Shown here: one piece after another, positions 52,776-62,998 of the stretch
Position numbering within the stretch: position 1 is the stretch's first letter
Layout: the number at the start of each line of letters is the position of its first letter
From: an uncultured Sutterella sp.
GTDB lineage: Bacteria; Pseudomonadota; Gammaproteobacteria; Burkholderiales; Burkholderiaceae_F
DNA length: 64,000 nt
Assembly (NCBI GenBank): GCA_949287305.1
Contig: CASEFX010000011.1
Span: 101,903 to 165,902, forward strand
Reading direction: 5' to 3'
The notes under the pieces: model-generated
The model's database searches: none
Seen by the model: only the letters and a program-made list of their open reading frames with translations
What the model was told of the DNA's origin: nothing
Program-made: the position numbers and the translations under genes

Positions 52776-54364
52776 GTGAAGCGGAGATGCTCGCGCCGCG
52801 CGAGCGGCGCGTGGGACTCATCGACCTCGGGAGCAACTCCTGCCGTCTGACGGTGGCCGCGGTCACCGAAGACGGCCACGCTTCGGTGCTCAACCGCGTC
52901 AAGACGATGGTCCGCCTCGGCGAAGGTTCCTTCAAATCCGGCATTCTGCAGCCCGAGGCGATGAACCGCACGGTGAAGGCCCTCAAGTCCTTCGTGGAAA
53001 TCTGCGCCTCTTACGGCGTCACCGAAATCCGGGCCGTCGGCACGGCGGCCCTGCGCAACGCCAAGAACCGCGACGAATTTCTCGAGCTCGCCCGTAAGGA
53101 CGCGGGCGTCGAGGTCGCCGTGATCTCGGGCGTGGAAGAGGCGAGCCTCATTCGGCTCGGGGTCTTCTCGGGCCTTCTGCGCGTTTCCGATCCCGTCTGT
53201 CTCGTCGACATCGGGGGCGGAAGCACGGAGATTTCCGTCTCGACGCGCCGTCACGTCGACATGATGGAGAGCACCGACATGGGGTGCGTGCTCCTCACGG
53301 ACGCCGTGCCCGGCGACGAGGCCGGACGCGTCTCGAAGAAGGGGCTTCGCGAAATGCGCGACCTCGTGCGCGGCCGCACGCGCTATGCGACGACGCTTGC
53401 CGTCAAGGCGAAATTCAAGCGCGTCTTCGCTAGCAGCGGCACGGCGCAGGCGCTCGTCAACCTCGCCGCCATGTCGCGCTTTGCCGAACCCGGCGCCGTC
53501 GTCGAAACGTCCGAGGGGCGCGAGGCGAAGCTCGTCGCGCTCGTGGGCGTCGTCACCAAACTCGCCGCGATGTCGGTCGAGGAACGTGCGGCTCTGCCGG
53601 GCATGTCGCCCGCGCGGGCGCAAGTCGTGCTCGCGGGCGGCGTCATTCTCGTGACGGTCTTGGAGGCGCTCGGCGTCGACAGCGTGACGGCGACGATGAA
53701 GAACCTGCAGGACGGACAGCTCGTCGACTATCTCGAGCGCAGCGGTCTCGGCGCGGGCTCGAACGAAAACACGCGCCGCCGCAAAAGCGTGCGTCGCCTC
53801 GTCAAGCGCTTCCACTGCGAAAAGGGGCACGCCAAGCAGGTGCGACGGCTCGTGCGGGGAATGCTCCTGAGTCTTGACGCGGCGGGGATCGTCACGGTCG
53901 GTCCCGAAGACACCGAGCTCGTCGAACACGCGGCGAGAATGCACGACATCGGCATCGACATCTCCTACAAGGACCACCACCGCATGGGGGCGTGGCTTGT
54001 GCGCAACGTGGGGCTCGTCGGCTTCACCGAGGACGAGTGCCTTCGCATGGCGCGCTTCGTCTTCTGGCACAACAGTCCTTCCGCGGCTCTGCCGGAGGAA
54101 CTTTCGCCCGAACACGAACCCACGCTCACGGACCGCTGGGCGGCTCTCTCGCTCGCCCTTTCGGAAAAGCTCGACCGCACGCACCGCTCGCTCGTTCACG
54201 AAGCCTTCTGGAAGGCGGAAAAGGATCGGGTCACGCTTCTCGTGCGGGCCGATCCCGACGCCACGATCGAGCGCACCGCCGTGGAAAAGCTCATCGCCAA
54301 GGCCAACAAGCGCATGGGTTTGGGTGCGCTTGCGCTCCGTTGGGAGACGATCGGCCGAGCCTGA
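52772..54364 (+). CDS. ppx: Exopolyphosphatase (Ppx/GppA family)
   Basis: 530 aa from GTG at 52772. Actin-like ATPase fold with GLIDLGSNSCRLTVAAV (residues about 12-28), AVGTAALRNAKNRDEF, SGVEEASLIRLGVFSG, LVDIGGGSTEIS and FASSGTAQALVNLA. The C-terminal third is an HD-type domain (HAARMHDIGIDISYKDHHRMG) as in Ppx. It removes terminal phosphates from polyphosphate; a GppA (pppGpp) activity cannot be excluded. Translationally coupled to ppk. Confidence 0.95.
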   Translation: MSEAEMLAPRERRVGLIDLGSNSCRLTVAAVTEDGHASVLNRVKTMVRLGEGSFKSGILQPEAMNRTVKALKSFVEICASYGVTEIRAVGTAALRNAKNRDEFLELARKDAGVEVAVISGVEEASLIRLGVFSGLLRVSDPVCLVDIGGGSTEISVSTRRHVDMMESTDMGCVLLTDAVPGDEAGRVSKKGLREMRDLVRGRTRYATTLAVKAKFKRVFASSGTAQALVNLAAMSRFAEPGAVVETSEGREAKLVALVGVVTKLAAMSVEERAALPGMSPARAQVVLAGGVILVTVLEALGVDSVTATMKNLQDGQLVDYLERSGLGAGSNENTRRRKSVRRLVKRFHCEKGHAKQVRRLVRGMLLSLDAAGIVTVGPEDTELVEHAARMHDIGIDISYKDHHRMGAWLVRNVGLVGFTEDECLRMARFVFWHNSPSAALPEELSPEHEPTLTDRWAALSLALSEKLDRTHRSLVHEAFWKAEKDRVTLLVRADPDATIERTAVEKLIAKANKRMGLGALALRWETIGRA

Positions 54365-54441
54365 CGGGGCATGACGAAAAGGGGCGGAGCAAACGGCTCG
54401 CGCGCAGGAGAACCCGCCCCTCTGCTACACTTTGGGGACGT

Positions 54442-54462
54442 GCCGCCCCGAGTCGGGGCGGC
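54442..54462 (+). other. GC-rich hairpin in the leader of the small unknown gene
   Basis: GCCGCCCCG (54442-54450) and CGGGGCGGC (54454-54462) with a three-base loop. A TACACT box (54425-54430) lies just upstream as possible -10. No U-run follows, so it is probably part of the 5' leader of the gene at 54490. Confidence 0.45.
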
Positions 54463-54489
54463 CGGAACCAACCAAAAGAGGAAAAAATC

Positions 54490-54837
54490 ATGGCTCGAAC
54501 CACTGCCAAGACCAAGACGACCGCCGCGCCGGAACAGGCGCCCGTCGCCGTGGAAGATCACGGTCCCTTCGTTCATCAGCTCCATCTCTACCTCGTGGGC
54601 GGACAGAACTTCACGCTCAACGAAGTCACGTCCTCGACCAAGATGCCCGCCAACGTCGTGGCCTTCATCAACGCCTGGCGTGAAAAGAAGGACGTCTGGC
54701 ACAGCCCCAACAACGACCCGCGCTTCGGCGTTCGCGTGAAGGACGTGTCGCTCTACGAATATCGCGTCGGCCGTCCGGCCCCCGCCAAGACCGAAGCCGC
54801 GCCCGCCGCGGAACCGGCCAAGGAAGAACAGAAGTAA
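54490..54837 (+). CDS. Unrecognised 115-residue protein
   Basis: 115 aa from the ATG at 54490 (AAAAGAGGAAAAAA upstream). I do not recognise the family. There is no signal peptide or membrane segment. The tails are Ala/Lys/Thr-rich (ARTTAKTKTTAAPEQAPVA; AKTEAAPAAEPAKEEQK). The core of about 65 residues (FVHQLHLYLVGGQNFTLNEV, MPANVVAFINAWREKKDVW, GVRVKDVSLYEYRVG) looks like a compact alpha/beta domain. Codon use matches its neighbours, so it appears native. It sits alone between ppx and glnB with its own likely promoter and leader hairpin. Confidence 0.72.
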   Translation: MARTTAKTKTTAAPEQAPVAVEDHGPFVHQLHLYLVGGQNFTLNEVTSSTKMPANVVAFINAWREKKDVWHSPNNDPRFGVRVKDVSLYEYRVGRPAPAKTEAAPAAEPAKEEQK

Positions 54838-55296
<459 letters not shown>

Positions 55297-55316
55297 GGAC
55301 GCGCAGTTCCGACAGA

Positions 55317-55348
55317 AAAGCCTCGGTTTCCTGGGAATCCGAGGCTTT
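55317..55348. terminator. Bidirectional terminator after glnB
   Basis: AAAGCCTCGG (55317-55326) and CCGAGGCTTT (55339-55348), perfect 10-bp stem with a 12-base loop; the A/T ends give short U-runs on both strands. It lies between glnB and the convergent Smr gene. Confidence 0.75.
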
Positions 55349-55355
55349 GCCATTT

Positions 55356-56003
55356 TCAGCGGCGCGGAGCCTGCGAGAGAAGAACGAGGACGGCTCCGCC
55401 GCCTCCGTCGTTGGGCGGCGCCTCCACAAAGCACATCACTTCGCGGCGCTGCTTGAGCCAGCGGCGAACGAGTTCCTTCAGGATGCTCTGTCCGCCCACC
55501 GAACCGTAGCCCTTGCCGTGCACGATGCGCACGCAGCGGTGGTTGCGGGCCTGATTTTCCGAAAGAAAGGCCGCGACCGTGTCGCGCGCCTCGTCCACCG
55601 TCAGGCCGTGCAGGTCGACGTGCGCCTCGACCGTGAATTTGCCGCGGTAGAGTTTGCGCGGCAGGTCGGGCGAGACGCCTTCGCGGTGAAAGAAGCGCCC
55701 GTCGTCGCTCTCGAGAAAGAGGAGCGGATCGGCGTCGTCCGACATGGTGGCGCGCAGCACTTCGGCGCGTTCGACGTCCTTGGCCATCGGGATCCGAACG
55801 GGCTTCTTGATGTTGTGGCTGACGCGGTTGGCGTCGGTCTTCTCAAGAGGCGTCACGCCGAGATCCTTCATGGCGTGGCGAAAGAAATTCTCCTCGCGTT
55901 CGCGCTCGCGCGCCTTTTCCTCTTCCTGCGCGCGGCGTTTGGCCTGTTCGGCACACGCCTTTTTCACGGCCTTGAGGTCGGAGAGTTGTTGAAACGAAGA
56001 CAT
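55356..56003 (-). CDS. Smr-domain protein (SmrA/B-like)
   Basis: 215 aa. The C-terminal 90 residues form a Smr domain: VDLHGLTVDEARDTVAAFL, VRIVHGKGYGSVGGQSILK and the closing FVEAPPNDGGGGAVLVLL. The first 60 residues are charged and helix-forming (KKACAEQAKRRAQEEEKARERE). Stand-alone Smr proteins bind or cleave branched DNA or mRNA; E. coli SmrB is a rescue nuclease for collided ribosomes, and a similar role is possible here. It is 59 bases downstream of trxB on the same strand. Confidence 0.9.
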   Translation of the reverse strand: MSSFQQLSDLKAVKKACAEQAKRRAQEEEKAREREREENFFRHAMKDLGVTPLEKTDANRVSHNIKKPVRIPMAKDVERAEVLRATMSDDADPLLFLESDDGRFFHREGVSPDLPRKLYRGKFTVEAHVDLHGLTVDEARDTVAAFLSENQARNHRCVRIVHGKGYGSVGGQSILKELVRRWLKQRREVMCFVEAPPNDGGGGAVLVLLSQAPRR

Positions 56004-56062
56004 TTGAGATATATCCGAAAGAAAAACGTCGCCGCGGAGGCGGCGACGGGGAAAGTCGGAAA

Positions 56063-57067
<1,005 letters not shown>

Positions 57068-57216
57068 TTAACGAAAAGTGTGAACATTATAGACGCGCCC
57101 GAGCGCGGAACTTTTCAGGAAAATGTTCCGAGACGTAGCACGCCGATTGTCATCGGCCGAGAAACGGCCGTTACCGTCTACAATGGTTCTTTCCTACAGC
57201 TGATTTTCCGAAGGAC

Positions 57217-59613
57217 ATGGCAAAAGCAAAAAAGGCGAATCCGTCGACGAAGCGCAGCCCCGCTGCGCAGGCCCTCTGGCGCTGGCTTCGCACGGCGGGC
57301 ACCTACCTGCGCGTCTTCGTGCGGGGCATCGTCTATCTCCTCTGGTCCAAGAGTTGGATCGTCTTTACGCCCCTGGGCGTTCTTCTTGCGGTCTTTCTTT
57401 TTTCCTATTCGCCCTCGGACCCGGCCTTTACGTTTACGACCGACGCGCAGGCGTCGAACTGGGGCGGCGTCGTGGGCGCCTGGGTTTCGGACTGCCTTCT
57501 CTCCGCCTTCGGTTTTTCCGCCTGGTGGTTCGTGCTCGCGTCCTTCATGAGCGCGGTCTTCGCGTTTCGTTCCCAGTGGCGCCAGAGCCGCGGCGAACGG
57601 GATCCCGAACGCCTGCGCCCGCCGAAGCTTTCGTCGGCCTTCGGGTTCGTCGTGCTCCTTGTGGGATCGTCTTCGCTCGAGGCCCTGCGCCTGCGCCGCT
57701 TTGAAACGAGTCTGCCGGGGAACCCGGGCGGCGTGCTCGGCGATTGGCTCGCCTTCGCGGTCGAACACTACATCGGCGTGGGCCTTGCGACCGTCGTCTT
57801 TTTCGTTCTGATCGGCATGGGTCTTTCGCTTCTCATGGACTTCGAGTGGATGAGCGTGTGCGAGCGCGTGGGACGCCTTCTCGACTTCCTCATTTTCGAG
57901 CCGATCGGAAAGCTCCTCAACCGCAAGAAGGAAGAGAAGCCCGCCGCGGCGCCCGCCGAGGCGGAGCCGCTCCCGCGGGCCGAGCCGATCGACGAAGAGA
58001 CGGCGCACGTTCCGATTTTTGCGGGTCTGCACAACGTTTCGCCCGACGAGGGCGCCCTTGCGCCGGCCGATGCGGACGAGCGCGGGCCCGAAGCGCAGCG
58101 TCCGAAGAAGACGGCCGCCGTACACCGCGCGCCCGTGAAGAGGATCCCCGCCTTTTCTCCGCCCCTTACGCTTCTGGACGACCCCGACCGGGATCAGCCC
58201 GGCATGGACGAGGCGTCGCTCGAAATGACGAGCCGCCTCATCGTCTCGAAACTCAAGACCTACAAGATCGAGGCGCAGGTCTGCGGCGTGCAGACGGGTC
58301 CGGTCATCACGCAGTACTGGCTCGAGCCGGGACCGGGCGTGAAGGGCTCTCAGATCGAAGGCGTGCGCGACGACCTGCGCCGCGTGCTCGGCGTGCAGTC
58401 GGTGCGCGTCGTGCCGAGCATTCCGGGGACGAGCTACATCGCCCTCGAAGTGCCCAACGCCATTCGCCAGACCGTGCGCCTCAAGGAAATTCTGGATTCC
58501 GACGCCTATCGCAAGAGCGCTTCGCCCCTTACGCTCGCCATGGGGAAGGACATCGCCGGCAAACCCTTCACGATGGACCTCGCCAAGACGCCGCATCTTC
58601 TCGTTGCGGGTACGACGGGGTCCGGGAAGTCCGTCGGCATCAACGCCATGATTCTCTCGATGCTCTATCGGACGGAGCCCAAGGACCTGCGTCTTGTGCT
58701 CATCGACCCGAAGATGCTCGAATTCAGCGTCTACGAAGGGATTCCGCACCTTCTCTGCCCGGTGGTCGTCGACATGAATAAGGCGACGACGGCGCTCAAG
58801 TGGCTCTGCAAGGAAATGGACCGGCGTTACCTCCTCATGAGCCGTCTGGGCGTGCGTCACTTCACGTCCTATAACGAAAAGGTGCGCGCCGCGATCGATG
58901 CGGGCGAACCCATTCGGGATCCGACGGCGGCGCCGGGCGACCCCGCCGCGCCGACGCTCGAGCCCTGGCCCTACATCGTGTGCATCATCGACGAACTTGC
59001 CGACCTCATTCTGACCTTCCGCAAGGAGGTGGAAGGGGAGATCACGCGTCTCACGCAAAAGGCGCGCGCCGCGGGGATGCACCTCATTCTGGCGACTCAG
59101 CGTCCCTCGATGGACGTCGTGACGGGCCTCATCAAGGCGAACGTGCCGACGCGCATCGCCTTCCAGGTGGCCTCCTCCTACGACAGCCGCGTGATTCTCG
59201 GCGACACCGGTGCGGAGCAGCTCCTCGGCAACGGCGACATGCTGCTTCACCGTCCAGGCATGTCGATGCCCTGCCGCATTCAGGGGTGCTTCGTCGCAGA
59301 CGACGAAGTCGCCCGCGTCGTGGCCGAGTGGAAGAAGTACGGCGACCCCGTCTACATCTCCGAAGTGACGGAGTCGGTCGAGCCCGACGCCGGGGACGCG
59401 GGCATGCGTCGTTCGGGCGAATCGGATCCGCTCTACGACCGGGCGGTCGAAATCGTGCTCACCGACAATCGTCCTTCGATTTCCTACGTGCAGCGGCAGC
59501 TCGGCATCGGCTACAACCGCGCGGCGAATCTGCTCGAAGCCATGGAGGCGGCGGGTCTTGTGAGCCCGCCTGGGCACGCCGGCAAACGAACCGTGATCGC
59601 CCCCAACCGCTGA
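57217..59613 (+). CDS. ftsK: DNA translocase FtsK
   Basis: 798 aa. Four N-terminal membrane segments (about residues 45-62, 90-115, 140-160, 180-205), then a linker of about 90 Pro/Ala/Glu-rich residues. The alpha-beta motor follows with Walker A VAGTTGSGKSVGIN, Walker B YIVCIIDELADLI and LATQRPSMDVVTGLIKANVPTRIAFQVASSYDSR-type Arg-finger segments. The winged-helix gamma domain (LGIGYNRAANLLEAMEAAGLV) reads KOPS. It pumps the terminus region through the septum and activates XerCD. lolA starts 11 bases after its stop. Confidence 0.96.
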   Translation: MAKAKKANPSTKRSPAAQALWRWLRTAGTYLRVFVRGIVYLLWSKSWIVFTPLGVLLAVFLFSYSPSDPAFTFTTDAQASNWGGVVGAWVSDCLLSAFGFSAWWFVLASFMSAVFAFRSQWRQSRGERDPERLRPPKLSSAFGFVVLLVGSSSLEALRLRRFETSLPGNPGGVLGDWLAFAVEHYIGVGLATVVFFVLIGMGLSLLMDFEWMSVCERVGRLLDFLIFEPIGKLLNRKKEEKPAAAPAEAEPLPRAEPIDEETAHVPIFAGLHNVSPDEGALAPADADERGPEAQRPKKTAAVHRAPVKRIPAFSPPLTLLDDPDRDQPGMDEASLEMTSRLIVSKLKTYKIEAQVCGVQTGPVITQYWLEPGPGVKGSQIEGVRDDLRRVLGVQSVRVVPSIPGTSYIALEVPNAIRQTVRLKEILDSDAYRKSASPLTLAMGKDIAGKPFTMDLAKTPHLLVAGTTGSGKSVGINAMILSMLYRTEPKDLRLVLIDPKMLEFSVYEGIPHLLCPVVVDMNKATTALKWLCKEMDRRYLLMSRLGVRHFTSYNEKVRAAIDAGEPIRDPTAAPGDPAAPTLEPWPYIVCIIDELADLILTFRKEVEGEITRLTQKARAAGMHLILATQRPSMDVVTGLIKANVPTRIAFQVASSYDSRVILGDTGAEQLLGNGDMLLHRPGMSMPCRIQGCFVADDEVARVVAEWKKYGDPVYISEVTESVEPDAGDAGMRRSGESDPLYDRAVEIVLTDNRPSISYVQRQLGIGYNRAANLLEAMEAAGLVSPPGHAGKRTVIAPNR

Positions 59614-59624
59614 AAGGAACCTTT

Positions 59625-60266
59625 ATGACGACGATTCGAAACCTTTTGACGGGCGCAGTCCTCGGACTTGCCGCTCTCTCGGCCTTCGCCGCGCCGAGCG
59701 CCGCCGAGCGGCTCGATGCCTTTCTCACGAAGACGCAGGAGGGAGCGGGCACCTTCGAGCAGCGCGTCGTGACGAAGGAGGGCGAAGAGGCGGCCCCCGC
59801 CGCCCGGGGAAGCTTTCAGTTCAAGCGCCCGGGGCAATTCCTCTGGCGCTACGAGGAACCCTATCGCCAGCTCATCGTGAGCAACGGCGAGACGCTCTGG
59901 TTTTACGACGAAGATCTCGCGCAGGTGACGAAAAACACTCTCTCGGGCGCGCTTCCGACGAGTCCCGCTTCGATTCTCTTCGGGACCGGCCGGCTCGATT
60001 CCGCCGAATGGACGATTTCGGAGTCGCCCGCCGCGGAGGGACTCGACTGGGTGACGGCCAAACCCCGCGAGGCGGGCGTCTTCGAGCGCGTCGAGATCGG
60101 TTTCCGAGGCGAGGGCGACGCGCCCGTTCGGATGCGGCTCGTCGACGGATTCGGACAGGTGACGACGCTCGACTTCCTTTCTTTCGAAGGAAAGAGCGTC
60201 CCCGCGTCGGTATTCGAATGGACGCCTCCCGAGGGCGTCGACGTGCTCGACATGGGCACGCCGTGA
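59625..60266 (+). CDS. lolA: Outer-membrane lipoprotein carrier protein LolA
   Basis: 213 aa from the ATG at 59625 (GAAAGGAACC upstream). Signal peptide TTIRNLLTGAVLGLAALSAFA, then the unclosed-barrel pattern AGTFEQRVV, RGSFQFKRPGQFLWRYEEPY, LIVSNGETLWFYDEDLAQV and VTTLDFLSFEGKSVPASVFEW. A periplasmic shuttle that carries lipoproteins from LolCDE to LolB. ftsK-lolA is a conserved pair; rarA and serS, often next, are absent. Confidence 0.95.
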   Translation: MTTIRNLLTGAVLGLAALSAFAAPSAAERLDAFLTKTQEGAGTFEQRVVTKEGEEAAPAARGSFQFKRPGQFLWRYEEPYRQLIVSNGETLWFYDEDLAQVTKNTLSGALPTSPASILFGTGRLDSAEWTISESPAAEGLDWVTAKPREAGVFERVEIGFRGEGDAPVRMRLVDGFGQVTTLDFLSFEGKSVPASVFEWTPPEGVDVLDMGTP

Positions 60267-60612
60267 TTCTTCGGGAAAACTTTGGCGCTTTCCAACGTGA
60301 TAGCGGCTACAATGCTTCCCATTGACGGCGCATGTGATGCGCCTTGCGAAGCCATTTGACTCCGTCGACGACTGTATTGGTCCGCCCGCTCGGCTCCCGA
60401 GGGCGAAGAGAGATGCCGCGCGCTCCGAAGGAAAGGGAGCGCCTTGATGCGCATCGGTCGTGGCGTTGAAAAGGGAGCCCGAGACCGCCCCGCCCGCGCG
60501 TTTGTCCGCGAGGCGGATTTTGCCGTGCTCCTTCGCAAGGCGTTCCTGCGCCCCCGGATAATGAAGGGCCGGGCGCTTGAGGCGCCTTCGCCCGCGGAAA
60601 GAAGGAAGCATC
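60267..60612. other. 346-base gap before the metallophosphoesterase gene
   Basis: TACAAT at 60308-60313 may be a -10, with no -35 at the right spacing. A perfect hairpin GGCGCAT-GTG-ATGCGCC lies at 60327-60343, and more GC-rich pairing segments follow. No gene or known RNA recognised; it is probably a long leader of the next gene or a non-coding RNA. Confidence 0.3.
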
Positions 60613-61668
60613 ATGGGTGACGAGCAGGAGAAGCGAACGAAACGCCGGCGGGGACGTCGGCGTCAGCATCGTGCCAAAGAGCTTCCGAACATTTTCTTTT
60701 GCGGCGACCCGCACGGTGAGTTCGCCCACATCAACGAGGCGGCCCGCCTCTACAAGCCCGACGCCATGGTGATTCTCGGCGACTCGCAGCCGAGCGCTCC
60801 GCTCGAGGAACTCTTGGGCGAAGCGATGTCGCTCACCGACATCTGGTGGATTCCCGGGAATCACGACACCGACACGGACGAATATTTCGACTATCTCTGG
60901 CGCGGTCCCCTGGCTTCGCACAATCTGCACGGACGCGTCACCACGGTGGCGGGACTGCGAATCGCGGGGTTGGGCGGCGTTTTCCGCGGACAGATCTGGA
61001 TGCCCGACGAAGAGCCCAACTACTTCAGTCCGGCGCACTTCATCCGGCGCTCGCCCAAGGTGAACATCTGGCGCGGCGGTCTTCCGAGACGGCACCGTTC
61101 GACGATCTTTCCGTCCGTCTACAACTATCTCATGCACCAGAAGGCGGACATTCTGATCACGCATGAAGCGCCCTCGTGCCACGCCAAGGGGTTCGAGGCG
61201 CTTGACCGTCTCGCCCAGAGCCTCGGCGTGAAGTGGTTCTTTCACGGGCATCAGCACGAAGACCGCGTCTACGGCATGCAGAACGGATGTCTCACGCGCG
61301 CCGTGGGTTTCCGCGGGATCGTCAATCTGCAGGGCGAAGTGATCGTCCCCGCGCAGATGGATCCGAGAGAAACGGTGGCGCTGCAGGAAGCCTTCGACTG
61401 GGCGGCCCGCACACAGGCGCCTGAAGGCTTTGAGCCGGGGAAGGACACGCGCGCGCCCATCATCTGGGCGCCTACGCACCGGGGACCCGACGCGCCGCTC
61501 GATGCGGGGATTTTCACGTCGGGCGTGGAGCCCGATCCGAAGATCGAGGCGCTCTCCGAAGAAGTGGCTATGAAGACGCCCGTCGCGCGCTTCAAGCCCG
61601 AGGGCTACGTCGTGCGTTCGGGGCGCCGTCTGAGGGGGCGCCGTCAGAAGAAGGGCGACGCCAAATAA
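60613..61668 (+). CDS. Calcineurin-like metallophosphoesterase
   Basis: 351 aa from the ATG at 60613 (AAGGAAG upstream). A very basic N-terminus (EKRTKRRRGRRRQHRAKE) precedes the phosphoesterase core: FFCGDPHGEF (motif 1), VILGDSQPS (motif 2, Gln where Asp is usual in GDxxD), WIPGNHDTDTDEYF (GNHD), ILITHEAPS and FFHGHQHEDRVYG. It probably hydrolyses a phosphomonoester or nucleotide. No signal peptide, so cytosolic. Substrate unknown. It converges with moeA with only four bases between the stops. Confidence 0.88.
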   Translation: MGDEQEKRTKRRRGRRRQHRAKELPNIFFCGDPHGEFAHINEAARLYKPDAMVILGDSQPSAPLEELLGEAMSLTDIWWIPGNHDTDTDEYFDYLWRGPLASHNLHGRVTTVAGLRIAGLGGVFRGQIWMPDEEPNYFSPAHFIRRSPKVNIWRGGLPRRHRSTIFPSVYNYLMHQKADILITHEAPSCHAKGFEALDRLAQSLGVKWFFHGHQHEDRVYGMQNGCLTRAVGFRGIVNLQGEVIVPAQMDPRETVALQEAFDWAARTQAPEGFEPGKDTRAPIIWAPTHRGPDAPLDAGIFTSGVEPDPKIEALSEEVAMKTPVARFKPEGYVVRSGRRLRGRRQKKGDAK

Positions 61669-61672
61669 GAGA

Positions 61673-62911
61673 TCAGAGGAAGAAAACGTCCACGGGACGG
61701 CCGGCCGGAATCGAGCCGGCCGTTTCTTCTATGAGGGCGCAGGCGTTGCATTCCGTGAGCGTCGTAAGAAGGGCGGAACTCTGCGTGGCGTAGGGCGTGA
61801 AGAAGAGTTCCTCGCCGCGGCGCTCGAGCGTTCCCCGCACGAATTCGGTGCGGCCCGGACGGCTTCTTACGTTCGTCGCGGCCGTGGCGCGCAAGAGCGG
61901 GACTTCGACGGGGCGGCTCCCGGCAAGACCGTCGAGAACAGGGCGCACGAAGAGTCGGGCGGAGAGTAGCGCGGCGACGGGGTTCCCCGGAAGGCCGAGG
62001 AAGAGAACCCGACGTCCTTCGGTTTCGATCGTGCCGAAGGTAAGGGGCTTCCCGGGACGCATGGCGACGTGCAGATGCGTAACCGTTCCGAGCCGACTGA
62101 GAACGAGGGAGGTGAAGTCCTTTTCTCCGGCGCCCACGCCTCCCGAGGTGAGAAGAAGATCGTGCGTGCGCGCAGCCTCGCGAAGCACCGCTTCCATGCG
62201 GTCGGGATCGTCGGGAAGAATGCCGAGGTTCGTCACGTCCGCACCCCAGGCGCGAAGCTGCGCCGTGAGACTGTGACCGTTGGCGTTGTAGAGTTCCCCT
62301 TCGCCGAGAGGCCGGCCCGGCTCGCGCACTTCGTCGCCCGTCGCGAAGACGGCGGCGCGAACGATTCGTTCGACGGGGAGTTCGGCATAACCGAGCGAAG
62401 CGGCCAGACCCACGTGCGCGGGGGTGATGCGTTCGCCCCGGCGAAGCGCGGCGTCGCCCGTGCGAAGTTCCTCGCCCTTGTGACGCACATTGGCGCCGGG
62501 CTTGACGGCGTCGCGCGCAAAACGGATGCGCCCGGGCATCTCCTCGACCTTTTCAAAGGGAATGACCGTGTCGAGTTCCTCGGGAACGAGGCCGCCCGTC
62601 ATGACGTGAAGGGCCGACCCCGGAGGAATTTCGTGCGAGCAGGGGTGGCCGGCGAGCGATTCGCCGGCGACCGCGAGTTCCAGCGTTCCTTCTCCCGCGA
62701 GCTCTTCCCCGCGGAAGGCATAACCGTCCATGGCGCTGTTGGTGTAGGCGGGGACGTCGATGGGAGAAAGAAGGTCACGGGCGAGCGTTCGGCCGAGCGA
62801 CTCGTCGAGCGCAACGGATTCCGACTGCGGCCGGTCGGAAGGAAGGAGCGTGAGAATGCGGGCGAGCGCCTCGGGGAGGCTTGTCGATTCAACGCGGAGC
62901 GTATCGGACAT
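61673..62911 (-). CDS. moeA: Molybdopterin molybdenumtransferase
   Basis: 412 aa, standard length. MoeA inserts molybdate into adenylated molybdopterin. Domain motifs: VPAYTNSAMDGYAFRGEEL (residues about 54-72), RRGERITPAHVGLAASLG, FATGDEV, TSGGVGAGEKDFTSLV and FLGLPGNPVAALLSA. ATG at 62911 with GGAGG upstream. Divergent from mobA, 87 bases apart, so the two molybdenum cofactor genes may share a regulatory region. No ModE-like or Moco riboswitch was recognised. Confidence 0.96.
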   Translation of the reverse strand: MSDTLRVESTSLPEALARILTLLPSDRPQSESVALDESLGRTLARDLLSPIDVPAYTNSAMDGYAFRGEELAGEGTLELAVAGESLAGHPCSHEIPPGSALHVMTGGLVPEELDTVIPFEKVEEMPGRIRFARDAVKPGANVRHKGEELRTGDAALRRGERITPAHVGLAASLGYAELPVERIVRAAVFATGDEVREPGRPLGEGELYNANGHSLTAQLRAWGADVTNLGILPDDPDRMEAVLREAARTHDLLLTSGGVGAGEKDFTSLVLSRLGTVTHLHVAMRPGKPLTFGTIETEGRRVLFLGLPGNPVAALLSARLFVRPVLDGLAGSRPVEVPLLRATAATNVRSRPGRTEFVRGTLERRGEELFFTPYATQSSALLTTLTECNACALIEETAGSIPAGRPVDVFFL

Positions 62912-62998
62912 GAAAGGAGTTCCTCCGAAGAAGAGTTAGATCCGATCATTCTAGCTTGCGTAGAATCGGAGGCAGACACAAAACGCAAGGAGGTGCCC

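Noticed and set aside
53992..54489. N-terminal extension of the 115-aa protein to 281 residues
   Set aside because: The extension overlaps the end of ppx in another frame and is Arg-rich shadow sequence; the ATG at 54490 has a good ribosome-binding site.
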